Assembly: GCF_000621445.1 (NCBI RefSeq)
Contig: NZ_JHYI01000011.1
Span: 124,001-188,000, forward strand
Origin: Alkalihalobacillus bogoriensis ATCC BAA-922
GTDB taxonomy: Bacteria > Bacillota > Bacilli > Bacillales > Bacillaceae_F
Direction of reading: 5' to 3'
DNA length: 64,000 nt
The notes beneath the pieces were generated by a model. The model was given only the letters and a program-made list of their open reading frames with translations. It made no database searches and had not been told where the DNA came from. The translations under genes and the position numbers were made by a program. Shown piece by piece: positions 52,440 through 60,372 of this stretch. Each line of letters opens with the position of its first letter. The first letter of the stretch is position 1.

Positions 52440-53129
52440 ATGAAACCTGCAAAATCTCCTGTTATTTCCTTGTTTTTTTCAACAATCATTGTACTAGCTG
52501 TTATTAGTATTGGTGTTATTTGGTACAATTCCAATGCTCAAACGAGCGAAATTAAATTTGAAACACCACCTTCCGCTGAAGGACAACCAACATTAGGTGC
52601 ACAAAATGCAGCGGTGACAGTTGTTGAGTTTGGTGATTTTAAATGTCCGGCTTGTAAATCATGGGGAGAAGGGGTATTTCCTGCCTTAATCACCGATTAT
52701 ATTGTAACTGGTCAAGTGAAATTTGTTTATATTAATACGAATTTTCATGGGGAAGAATCTAGACTAGCTTCGTTAGCCGCAGAAGCTGTATTAAAGCAAT
52801 CACTGGAAAGTTATTGGTTATTCCATAAAGCGCTTTATGATGAACAACCACCTCATCAAAACCATGACGATGTATGGATTACGGAAGAAAAAATCCTTGA
52901 TATTGGGAGTAGGGTTGAAGGAGTTGATTTAGAATTGTTGCAATATAGTCTAGAAAATAAAACAGAGCGTGCTGAGGTGGAAAAAGATGATCGGTTGGTA
53001 GAAGAGTACAATATTAATCTCACACCGACAATTATGGTTAATGGAATAACAGTTGAAGATCCATTTGATTACGAAAGAATAAAGGAGCTCATTGAGAAAG
53101 AGCTTGAGGGAAGTAAGGAAGATGAATAA
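52440..53129 (+). CDS. bdbD: Membrane-anchored thiol-disulfide oxidoreductase BdbD (DsbA-like)
   Basis: This 229-residue protein has an N-terminal membrane anchor (about 10-30) and a DsbA-like thioredoxin fold with CPAC active site (FKCPACKSW, near residue 68) and cis-Pro in the NLTPTIMVNG region near 198. It introduces disulfides into exported proteins and is reoxidised by BdbC, encoded by the overlapping next gene. ATG 52440 follows AAAAGGTG. In Bacillus bdbDC supports competence and secretion of disulfide proteins; the chitinase here has several Cys and could be a substrate (speculation). Confidence 0.92.
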   Translation: MKPAKSPVISLFFSTIIVLAVISIGVIWYNSNAQTSEIKFETPPSAEGQPTLGAQNAAVTVVEFGDFKCPACKSWGEGVFPALITDYIVTGQVKFVYINTNFHGEESRLASLAAEAVLKQSLESYWLFHKALYDEQPPHQNHDDVWITEEKILDIGSRVEGVDLELLQYSLENKTERAEVEKDDRLVEEYNINLTPTIMVNGITVEDPFDYERIKELIEKELEGSKEDE

Positions 53130-53541
53130 ATGGAGTCAGTATGGTTTGTATTTTGCTTGGTTAGTAGCCGTTATTGCAACTCTTGGTAGTCTTTTCTTTA
53201 GTGAAATCAAAGAGTTTATTCCTTGTGAGCTTTGTTGGTATCAACGGATTTTAATGTATCCCCTTGTAATAATTTTAGGGATTGGTACTTTTCAAAATGA
53301 CTGGTCTGTTAGGAAATTTGTCTTACCGCTTGCCATAATAGGGTGGTGTATTTCCTTCTATCATTATTTGCTGCAAAAGGTCCCGGGACTTATACCAATT
53401 CAACCATGTTTACAAGGGATTCCGTGTAATATGCAATATATTAATTGGTTTGGATTTATTACAATTCCCTTTTTAGCATTAACAGCATTTTCGTTAATTA
53501 TCGTTTCCATGGTGTTATGTAAATATAGTTCAAGAAAATAA
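53122..53541 (+). CDS. bdbC: Disulfide oxidoreductase BdbC (DsbB family)
   Basis: This 139-residue protein has four membrane helices, a CELC redox pair (near residue 36, in FIPCELCWYQR) and a second Cys pair (Cys in IQPCLQGIPC near 98-105), the DsbB layout. It passes electrons from BdbD to quinone. The start, ATG 53122 after AAGGAAG, overlaps the bdbD stop by 8 bases, so the two are coupled. Confidence 0.93.
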   Translation: MNKWSQYGLYFAWLVAVIATLGSLFFSEIKEFIPCELCWYQRILMYPLVIILGIGTFQNDWSVRKFVLPLAIIGWCISFYHYLLQKVPGLIPIQPCLQGIPCNMQYINWFGFITIPFLALTAFSLIIVSMVLCKYSSRK

Positions 53542-53575
53542 TTTCAACTCGTTGTTTTTTCGTTTCTTCGAGTCG

Positions 53576-53611
53576 TTCCGAGCTTGGTTTATAACCTAGG
53601 CTCGTTTTTTT
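53576..53611 (+). terminator. Terminator of the bdbDC operon
   Basis: CCGAGC and GCTCG arms with inner G-T/A-T pairs are followed by seven T. Confidence 0.7.
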
Positions 53612-53630
53612 GTGTTCCTTACTAATCGTT

Positions 53631-53659
53631 GAATGAAACAACAATACAAGGACATTTTA
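53631..53659 (+). promoter_or_regulatory. Sigma-G-type promoter of the SASP gene
   Basis: GAATG (53631-53635), 17 bases, CATTTTA (53653-53659) matches the sigma-G consensus (GHATR and CATWHTA) at every position. It lies 36 bases before the gene. Confidence 0.75.
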
Positions 53660-53694
53660 AAACATGATAATACTAACGAATGAGGTGATGAGTG

Positions 53695-53964
53695 GTGGGA
53701 AAAAGAAACAGATTGCTTGTACCTGAAGCGAAAGAGCAAGTTGATAAATTAAAACAACGGGTGATAGAAAAACAAGGGTATCAAGTGTCAAACGAAGAAG
53801 ATATTAAATATGAAATTGCGAAGGCTGAAAACATCCCGCTACAAAAAGGATATAATGGAACTTTAACATCGAAACAAGCAGGTCAAATTGGTGGGAAAAT
53901 AGGTGGTAGTATGGTTAAAGAAATGATTGCGATGGCTCAAAATCAAATGGGTAAAAATAAATAA
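53695..53964 (+). CDS. Alpha/beta-type small acid-soluble spore protein (SASP)
   Basis: This protein of about 89 residues has the alpha/beta SASP pattern: LLVPEAKEQVDKLK near 7, EDIKYEIAKAENIPLQKGYN with the GPR protease cleavage region (KYEIA), and the LTSKQAGQIGGKIGGSMVKEMI C-terminal half. These proteins coat and protect DNA in the forespore. GTG 53695 is the likely start; GTG 53692 is adjacent. It is longer at the N-terminus than major SASPs such as SspA/B (about 70 residues), so it is probably a minor member. The sigma-G-like promoter agrees with forespore expression. Confidence 0.88.
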   Translation: MGKRNRLLVPEAKEQVDKLKQRVIEKQGYQVSNEEDIKYEIAKAENIPLQKGYNGTLTSKQAGQIGGKIGGSMVKEMIAMAQNQMGKNK

Positions 53965-54047
53965 AAAAATATTTTATTGTTGAGCATAATTTCTATTTGC
54001 AATCGAACAATAAAAAGTAAATTCCCCCATTAAAGGAAGTAATGCCG

Positions 54048-54809
54048 ATGATGAAATTAAGAAAGGCGATTTGGTTTGTATGTAGTTTCGTAGTATGTAT
54101 GGTGATATTCCCGGATGCCATGGTTTACGGGGAACAACAAAAACACTATGACCATGAAAAAATGTGTCAATTTTTACATGTGAGTGAAGAAGAGTTTATG
54201 GACAGGTGGTTTAGAGGCAAATCAACATCAGAAATTGCAAATGAACAAGGCATATCTGAAGCTGAACTATTGCAATTTATGTTAAAAGAACAATATTACT
54301 CTGAGTTGGATCTTGTTGATTTTTTATTTTTTATCCATAGTCATCCTGAAACCGTTCAGCAACAGCTAAAGGGAGTTGGATTTACATCGTTAGATATAGC
54401 GATCAATCAATTTCAACAAGCACATGGAAAAGTGAGATTACCCCAATTAGCACCTAATTTCCCTTTCACATTAGAAATGGGCCAATATTACAATGATGAA
54501 AATAATGAATCATTGGAAATACTTTATGTAGACGAGCATTTTCCAGCATCTCAGTACAAAATCACGATTCATCCCAATCTTGACCAATTAGATTCCTTTC
54601 ACAAAAATGTAAAGCGTGTTTATGCATTACAAGACGGAACACGAGCGAAATATTCAACATTAAAAGTCGACCAAGAAACAGAGTTTCATTTGTTGTTTTT
54701 TGAAAAAAATGGGTTTCTTTATATGTTAAGTCACGATGGTCAAATGGAAATGACACCAGAGCAATTAATCGACATCGCTAATTCAATCGAAGCTGAACAG
54801 GATAGGTAA
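54048..54809 (+). CDS. Exported protein of unknown function (253 aa)
   Basis: Not recognised. It has a signal peptide (basic start, hydrophobic core 8-20, likely cleavage near VYG) followed by a helical N-terminal half (about 30-115, including KSTSEIANEQGISEAELLQF, which reads like a small HTH-type motif) and a C-terminal half (about 130-250) with beta-rich character. ATG 54048 lies 8 bases after AAAGGAAG. A terminator follows. It may be a surface or periplasmic-zone protein; no partner gene is evident. Confidence 0.75.
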   Translation: MMKLRKAIWFVCSFVVCMVIFPDAMVYGEQQKHYDHEKMCQFLHVSEEEFMDRWFRGKSTSEIANEQGISEAELLQFMLKEQYYSELDLVDFLFFIHSHPETVQQQLKGVGFTSLDIAINQFQQAHGKVRLPQLAPNFPFTLEMGQYYNDENNESLEILYVDEHFPASQYKITIHPNLDQLDSFHKNVKRVYALQDGTRAKYSTLKVDQETEFHLLFFEKNGFLYMLSHDGQMEMTPEQLIDIANSIEAEQDR

Positions 54810-54825
54810 CTGTTCAGCTTTTTTT
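54791..54825 (+). terminator. Terminator after the exported unknown
   Basis: AGCTGAACAG and CTGTTCAGCT pair over a 9-base loop that contains the stop codon, followed by a T run. Confidence 0.85.
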
Positions 54826-54894
54826 AAGTCGGCTTAAATGAAAACTTAAGAATAAATGGTATAATAGACGAAAAAGAAAAATAGAAGGTGACAT

Positions 54895-55548
54895 ATGAAG
54901 TCGGCATTAATTGTAGGAGCCACTGGACTAATCGGAAACGAACTCCTTCTTTATATGATAGACCAAGAGGTATATGAACAGATTACCGTTTTTGTTCGTC
55001 GGCCACTGCAAATAAAAAATAAAAAGATAAAAGAAGTAGTTATTGATTTTGATAAATTAGAGCACTATTCCTCTTTTTTTGCTGTTGATGATGTATATTG
55101 TTGCTTAGGTACAACAATAAAGAAAGCAAAATCGAAACAACAAATGGAGAAAGTCGATGTAGACTATCCTGTAAAAATTGCTGAATTAGCCAAACAAAAA
55201 GGGGCTACTCAATTTATTGTTATTAGTGCGATCGGTGCAGATTCTTCATCAGCTGTTTTTTATTCTCGTTTAAAAGGAACATTAGAGGAAAAGGTATTGT
55301 CCGTACACTTTAATCGACTTCTTATATTTAGACCATCTTTATTATTAGGTGACCGGAAAGAGTTTCGTTTAGGTGAAGCTACGGCAGCGTTTTTGGCTCC
55401 TGTCTTTTCTATTTTTTGTATGGGGAAATTAAAAAAATATAAGCCGGTGGAAGCAAGAATGGTCGCGGTTTCTATGTTTCAAGAGGCACAAAAGAAAGAA
55501 CACGGTACGTTTATTTATGAATGGGATGAAATCGTTCGTTATCAATAG
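54895..55548 (+). CDS. NAD(P)-binding oxidoreductase (atypical SDR, HTATIP2/TIP30-like)
   Basis: This 217-residue protein opens with a Rossmann motif GATGLIGNELL (8-18) and matches the atypical SDR group of NAD-dependent epimerase-like proteins (NmrA/HTATIP2). Later features are CCLGTTIKKAKSK near 75-87 and a YSRLKG motif near 124 suggestive of the active-site Tyr-Lys. The substrate is unknown. ATG 54895 follows AGAAGGTGA. The aldehyde dehydrogenase gene starts 24 bases downstream, so they form an operon. Confidence 0.85.
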   Translation: MKSALIVGATGLIGNELLLYMIDQEVYEQITVFVRRPLQIKNKKIKEVVIDFDKLEHYSSFFAVDDVYCCLGTTIKKAKSKQQMEKVDVDYPVKIAELAKQKGATQFIVISAIGADSSSAVFYSRLKGTLEEKVLSVHFNRLLIFRPSLLLGDRKEFRLGEATAAFLAPVFSIFCMGKLKKYKPVEARMVAVSMFQEAQKKEHGTFIYEWDEIVRYQ

Positions 55549-55572
55549 TCAAGTGAAAAGGGAGAGGGACAA

Positions 55573-56937
55573 GTGTCTATAGCTAAACTAGTAAAAATAC
55601 AAAAGACATTTTTTCATACTGGTACGACAAAGGATTATGAATTTCGTATTATGCAATTAAAAAAATTACAACAAGCCATCCTTTATCATGAAAAGGAGAT
55701 AATTCATGCTGTAAACAAAGATTTAAATAAATCTGAATTCGAAAGTTACTTAACTGAAATTGGTTCCACCTTAAAAGAACTAAGCTTTACAATAAAGCAC
55801 TTAAAACATTGGATGAAGCCGACTCGTGTCAAAACGCCATTATTGCTGACGGGGTCTAAAAGTTATATTTATGCTGAACCATATGGTCTTGCTTTAATCA
55901 TTGCACCTTGGAATTATCCATTTCATCTCATTTTTTCCCCATTAATCGGTGCAATTGCAGCCGGAAATTGTGCGGTGTTAAAACCTTCAGAACTTACACC
56001 GGAAACATCCACTGTTGTTGCTAAAATTATTCATAATACCTTTCCAGAAGAGTACATTACGGTTGTGGAAGGCGGAGTAGAGGAAAGTACAGCTCTACTA
56101 AAAGAAAAATTTGATTATATTTTTTATACGGGGTCAACACATGTTGGGAAAATCGTGATGGAAGCAGCCTCTAAACATTTAACACCAGTAACGTTAGAGT
56201 TAGGTGGAAAAAGCCCTTGTATCGTTCATAAAGATGCAAATTTAGAGATTGCAGCGAAAAGAATCGTATTCGGTAAATTTTTAAACGCGGGACAAACATG
56301 TATCGCCCCTGATTATTTGTATATTCATAAAACGAAAAAAGAAGAATTTATCACAAAAATAATTGAAAATATTGAAGAAATGTACAATCAACGTCTCGAA
56401 AACGGTGAATTTACGAAAATTATAAATGCTCGTCATTTTGAACGTTTACAATCGTATTTAGAAGGTCATCAAATCCGGTACGGCAAAGATCGTGATGAAA
56501 CAACGTTAACCTTTCCTCCAACATTACTTGATAATATCAAATGGGAAGACAAAATTATGCAAGATGAAATATTTGGTCCAATTCTTCCGATTATTGAGTT
56601 TGAACAAATTGACGATGTAGTTAAAGCAATAAATGAACAAGCAAAACCATTAGCATTGTATTTATTTACCGAGTCAAAAGAAATCCAACAACAAGTGCTC
56701 CGAGATGTTTCTTTTGGGGGAGGGTGTATTAACGATACGATTTTTCAGTTAGCTACACCATACCTTCCTTTTGGCGGGGTAGGGGATAGTGGAATTGGTG
56801 GTTATCATGGGCAAGCAAGTTTTGATACATTCAGTCATAAGAAAAGTGTGTTAAAACAAACAACTGCTTTTGATTTTTCTGTTCGTTATCCACATAAGAA
56901 ACACTCACTTTCTTTGATTAAAAGATTTTTCAAATAA
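55573..56937 (+). CDS. Aldehyde dehydrogenase (class 3-like, YwdH type)
   Basis: This 454-residue enzyme belongs to the ALDH superfamily, subgroup with class 3/YwdH. Visible motifs are IIAPWNYPFHL (near 107), the NAD-binding FYTGSTHVGK, LELGGKSPCIV with catalytic Glu (near 210) and NAGQTCIAPDYL with catalytic Cys (near 243). It oxidises aldehydes, possibly long-chain, to acids with NAD(P). There is a basic C-terminal tail (about 430-454), which could associate with the membrane. GTG 55573 follows GGGAGAGGG. It shares an operon with the oxidoreductase. Confidence 0.93.
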   Translation: MSIAKLVKIQKTFFHTGTTKDYEFRIMQLKKLQQAILYHEKEIIHAVNKDLNKSEFESYLTEIGSTLKELSFTIKHLKHWMKPTRVKTPLLLTGSKSYIYAEPYGLALIIAPWNYPFHLIFSPLIGAIAAGNCAVLKPSELTPETSTVVAKIIHNTFPEEYITVVEGGVEESTALLKEKFDYIFYTGSTHVGKIVMEAASKHLTPVTLELGGKSPCIVHKDANLEIAAKRIVFGKFLNAGQTCIAPDYLYIHKTKKEEFITKIIENIEEMYNQRLENGEFTKIINARHFERLQSYLEGHQIRYGKDRDETTLTFPPTLLDNIKWEDKIMQDEIFGPILPIIEFEQIDDVVKAINEQAKPLALYLFTESKEIQQQVLRDVSFGGGCINDTIFQLATPYLPFGGVGDSGIGGYHGQASFDTFSHKKSVLKQTTAFDFSVRYPHKKHSLSLIKRFFK

Positions 56938-56947
56938 TAATACACGC

Positions 56948-57140
56948 TCTAACGGACGTGTGTTCCGCTAATAGAAGAAAAATAAGACCTTTTTGATTGG
57001 TTATGGACAAGTGTTCCGTTATTAGACAATTATAGTGAAGAAACGTGCTTGATTTTCTAGAATAGCGGAACGTATGTCCGATAGCATCTTCTATTCAGGC
57101 TTTTTACATAGAATAGAGGAATAATTGTCCGTTAGACTAA
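56948..57140. repeat. Four-unit fold-back repeat R3
   Basis: The motif GGAC-N5/6-GTTCCGYTA occurs directly at 56954-56970 and 57005-57021, and in inverted form at about 57064-57082. A diverged inverted unit (TTGTCCGTTAGA) lies at about 57125-57136. Two forward and two inverted units give a nested palindrome of nearly 200 bp. It lies between the aldehyde dehydrogenase and the pseudogene relic. It may act as a terminator but lacks a clean T tract. Confidence 0.7.
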
Positions 57141-57181
57141 GGACACGAAAAAGCACTGTACATTTGCGGTGTTTTTTTCGC

Positions 57182-57460
57182 TCAATCATAACCACCGCTA
57201 GGTTCAGGAAGAGATGTATATTCTTCTTTTTGATAAATGATATCATTGTGAATAAAGGTCATCGTTTCTTCCTATTAAGAGTATTTGACTCACATGATAT
57301 ATCCCATTTTAAATGATAGTCTTCTCCATTTACTGTCATTGAATGAGGATGAAAGCTAGGTGAGTCACCTTTTTCTTTCGGCAGTTGTAACACTTGTCAC
57401 AGTTCTAAAGCTTTCATAAATCAATTCAATTAATTGTGTTTGCCCATATCACCATACCTT
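57182..57460 (-). pseudogene. Decayed minus-strand gene, unidentified
   Basis: Minus-strand frames give protein-like fragments interrupted by stops and frameshifts: YGQTQLIELIYESFRTVTS, then MTVNGEDYHLKWDI, then MTFIHNDIIYQKEEYTSLPE ending in PSGGYD before TGA at 57182. The fragments look like one former open frame of about 90 codons. I could not identify the family. The plus-strand frame at 57125-57316 is a shadow. The rest of the 667-base gap (56938-57604) is R3 and promoter space. Confidence 0.45.
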
Positions 57461-57604
57461 TCATTCCTATGATAATTAAAGTGACGGTTTAGAACGAGAA
57501 AAGTTACATCGTAACATTATTTTTCTCCATTATATTTGGAGAAAGAGGAATCCTTTAAGTGGATGGAGAAATATGTAAGTTGGGTATGTAAAGGGGATGA
57601 AAAG

Positions 57605-59326
57605 ATGGAAGAAAAACATAATTTAAAAAGTCTAGAAAACCGGGTTGCTCAATTGGAATATGAAGCAAAAGAGCTTAAGGTGATAATTGCTCAGTTGCAA
57701 GAAAAAGAAAGAAATCTGAACGAGCAACCAATGGTACAGGAAGAAACACCACTCCAGAAAAAAGAAAATGAAAATAAGGAAATAGTCGATAACAGTAGTC
57801 GCCCTCAGCGCCAACCAACACATAAACAAATCAAAACAGACAATATAGATTGGGAAAAACAAATAGGCCAAGTATGGCTTCCGAGGGTTTTTATTTTTGT
57901 CTTGTTAGTTGGTGTATTATGGGCGTTTAAAGCAGCTTCAGACTTCGGGCTTATAAATGAGCCGGTAAAAGTGATGTTCGGATATATTGCAGCATGTTTT
58001 CTTCTTTATTTTGGATTTAAACAAATTCAACATAAACGAAAAGCGTTAGGGCAAGTTTTACTTGGTGGGTCGTTTGTCCTTTTCATGATGACAACGTTCG
58101 CAATGCATGTGTTGTACGGAATGGTCCCTATTTATATCGCTTTTAGCTTAAACATCATTTGGCTAGTCGGAGGTTTGTATTTAGCCCACATGATTCAAGC
58201 TGAATCATTAGCTGTAATTTCAGCCATTGGGGGTTATTTAATCCCGTTTTTAGTCGTAAGTGCAAGTCCAAATGTCGTGACCTTTGTCAGTTTTGAGACG
58301 ATACTATATTTATCATTTTTATTATTTGCCTTAATGAAAAGATATACAGTTTTATACCAAGTGTCTTTTTGGTTTCTTCATTTGACGTTATTCGTTACAT
58401 CCTTGATTATGTTTAGTTCTAATTTAGAGGTGTATGCGGTTGTTATTTTCATTCAACATCTTTTTATCCTAACGGTTTATCTTGTGAGTTCCATATTTGC
58501 GAAACAACAAATATCATTCCTTTTTGTTAGTTTTGGGTTTGCGCTTATGTGGGCTAAGATTGCTTTTAACACGAGTGTTTATGAGTGGATTCTATTATGT
58601 TTATCTGTTGGATATGTGGTGTTGTCTTTGTATGCATGGTTTAGAAAACAAGAGAAACGAGCGGCATTTTTATTCTTAGCTACATTTTCGTTTCTTTTTT
58701 TCCTTCTGCAATATTTTACACTCGAGCATATTCTCGGTTTGTTAATTATTCAAGGGCTTGTTTCCCTTTATTTTGGGATTATTTCAAAATCAGTGTTACA
58801 ACAAATCGGTGGGTGGTTTGTCTATTTATTTGCCTCCATCACGACGTTTTTTACTTTATTTGACCGTTTGTTGTCGATTGAGTTTTTAAATTGGCTTTGT
58901 TTACTAGGTTCACTCTATGTTCTGTTGTACTATATGTTCAAACTTCCTTGGGTACGAGAAAAAAATCGATATTCACTTTCACAGGCCATCACTGTCATTT
59001 CTCTTGTTGTCCTAGTTGTGTTTATAACAAATATTGTTGATGTTGTTATGACGCCTTATCCTATTCATTATTATTATATGGCGGTAAGTTTTGCTTGGGG
59101 ATTATGTTCTCTTGCCTCAATTATAATAGGTTCAAAAATGAAAAATAAAAGTATTAGAGTGTTTGGGTTATCATTGTTATTTATAACCGTTGCGAAATTA
59201 ATATTTATTGATTTGTATATTTTATCAATCTTTGTAAGGGCTGTTCTCTTTATTGGGTTAGGGTTAATTGGGATTGTTGTTTCCCGACTCTATTACAAAG
59301 GGAGTAAAGAGTCCGATTCAAAGTAA
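57605..59326 (+). CDS. DUF2339 multi-pass membrane protein
   Basis: This 573-residue protein has a soluble N-terminus with a coiled-coil (about 10-45) and a Glu/Lys/Gln-rich linker, then the DUF2339 domain with about 15 membrane helices from residue 85 (WLPRVFIFVLLVGVLWAFKA is the opening). DUF2339 proteins are of unknown function. ATG 57605 with AAGGGGATG gives the expected start; an upstream open stretch begins at TTG 57536 but lacks family similarity. The gene precedes the YdjM-type hydrolase in the same direction. Confidence 0.88.
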   Translation: MEEKHNLKSLENRVAQLEYEAKELKVIIAQLQEKERNLNEQPMVQEETPLQKKENENKEIVDNSSRPQRQPTHKQIKTDNIDWEKQIGQVWLPRVFIFVLLVGVLWAFKAASDFGLINEPVKVMFGYIAACFLLYFGFKQIQHKRKALGQVLLGGSFVLFMMTTFAMHVLYGMVPIYIAFSLNIIWLVGGLYLAHMIQAESLAVISAIGGYLIPFLVVSASPNVVTFVSFETILYLSFLLFALMKRYTVLYQVSFWFLHLTLFVTSLIMFSSNLEVYAVVIFIQHLFILTVYLVSSIFAKQQISFLFVSFGFALMWAKIAFNTSVYEWILLCLSVGYVVLSLYAWFRKQEKRAAFLFLATFSFLFFLLQYFTLEHILGLLIIQGLVSLYFGIISKSVLQQIGGWFVYLFASITTFFTLFDRLLSIEFLNWLCLLGSLYVLLYYMFKLPWVREKNRYSLSQAITVISLVVLVVFITNIVDVVMTPYPIHYYYMAVSFAWGLCSLASIIIGSKMKNKSIRVFGLSLLFITVAKLIFIDLYILSIFVRAVLFIGLGLIGIVVSRLYYKGSKESDSK

Positions 59327-59406
59327 ACGAGATGTTCTTTCATTCATTGGTAAACTATGAAGGAGTATGAGGAGTATGAGGAGTTAAAGAGAAAAGGAGT
59401 AAAAAA

Positions 59407-60276
59407 GTGGATACGGTTACACACGCATTATTTGGGTTAACAACGTATGGGGCAGTTAACAAAGATAAAATGGACCAACCATTAAAGCGAGCGTTGCTTT
59501 TTTCAGCATTAGCAGGAAGTCAAATTCCTGATATTGATGTCGTTGCAAACCTAACAGAAACGGGAAGAGTGATGGAGCAAATGTGGCATCGTGGATTGAC
59601 ACATTCTTATTTTTTGGTTCCGGTTTGGGCGGTCCTCATTTATCTTGTTTGTTATTTGATTTGGAAACGAAAAGATCCAATTATCTTTTATCTTGCTGTT
59701 ATCAATGTCACGATCCATAATACTTCAGATGCGTTAAATGCGTGGGGAACAGGATTGTTTGAGCCCATTTCCTCAACACGTGTCACGCTTGGAGTCATTC
59801 CAATTGTGGATTTGATGATATGGTTTATCATGCTTAGCGGATTTTTAACAATTAAAATGAAAAAAGAATTTCCTAGATTTAAAATTTGGAGAATCGTTTG
59901 GATTTGTATTTGCATACATGTCTGTTTTCAGCTTGTTCAGGGGTTAGTCATTCAAGCTGAAGCGCAAGAACATTATGAAAAAGTCGCCATTTCTGCAGAT
60001 TTTATACCCGGGAGTTTCAGTGTATTTGGAAAACAAGATGAAACTGTCACGATTTACAAGCAACGTCTATGGCAAGAGAAAGAGCAAGTCACAGTTCTCT
60101 ATTCAAATCCTGAAGCGGACCTTGACTTATTGTATCGTGAAAATCCAAAAGCAGAAGTGTTACATGAATGGTCGCCATTTGTAGTTATTTTTGAAGATGA
60201 AACATCAATAGGAATATTCGACCCAAGATTTTATCGAAATGGTAGCTCTTTTTTAACGGAGTCTATTGGAAAGTAA
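59407..60276 (+). CDS. YdjM/YfhP-family metal-dependent hydrolase, membrane-bound
   Basis: This 289-residue protein has a conserved N-terminal region with MDTVTHALFGLTTYG, GSQIPDIDVVANL and WHRGLTHSYF, whose His and Asp residues are the family's metal ligands, and four or five membrane helices. A soluble C-terminal part (about 195-289) follows. PF04307 proteins are annotated as metal-dependent hydrolases; YfhP of B. subtilis and related proteins may have regulatory roles. GTG 59407 follows AAGGAG. The leader contains three tandem GAGGAGT repeats before it. Confidence 0.88.
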   Translation: MDTVTHALFGLTTYGAVNKDKMDQPLKRALLFSALAGSQIPDIDVVANLTETGRVMEQMWHRGLTHSYFLVPVWAVLIYLVCYLIWKRKDPIIFYLAVINVTIHNTSDALNAWGTGLFEPISSTRVTLGVIPIVDLMIWFIMLSGFLTIKMKKEFPRFKIWRIVWICICIHVCFQLVQGLVIQAEAQEHYEKVAISADFIPGSFSVFGKQDETVTIYKQRLWQEKEQVTVLYSNPEADLDLLYRENPKAEVLHEWSPFVVIFEDETSIGIFDPRFYRNGSSFLTESIGK

Positions 60277-60318
60277 CACAGAGCATGTAGTGCTAGTGTA
60301 GCTTGGTTCATTGAGGTG

Positions 60319-60367
60319 AAAACAGGTAGCAAAGCTTTACATAAATAAAGCCTCGCTACCTGTTTTG
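60319..60367. terminator. Bidirectional terminator
   Basis: AAAACAGGTAGC and GCTACCTGTTTT (12 bp) flank an inner AAAGCTTTA region. It separates the convergent YdjM-type and histidine kinase genes. Confidence 0.85.
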
Positions 60368-60372
60368 TGTTA

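Noticed and set aside
57125-57316. A 63-codon plus-strand frame, Arg/Phe-rich
   Set aside because: It has no ribosome-binding site and overlaps R3 and the minus-strand pseudogene relic.
59357-59440. A 27-codon frame made of GAGGAGTAT repeats before the YdjM-type gene
   Set aside because: No ribosome-binding site precedes it; the three tandem AGGAG motifs more likely act as alternative Shine-Dalgarno sites for GTG 59407.
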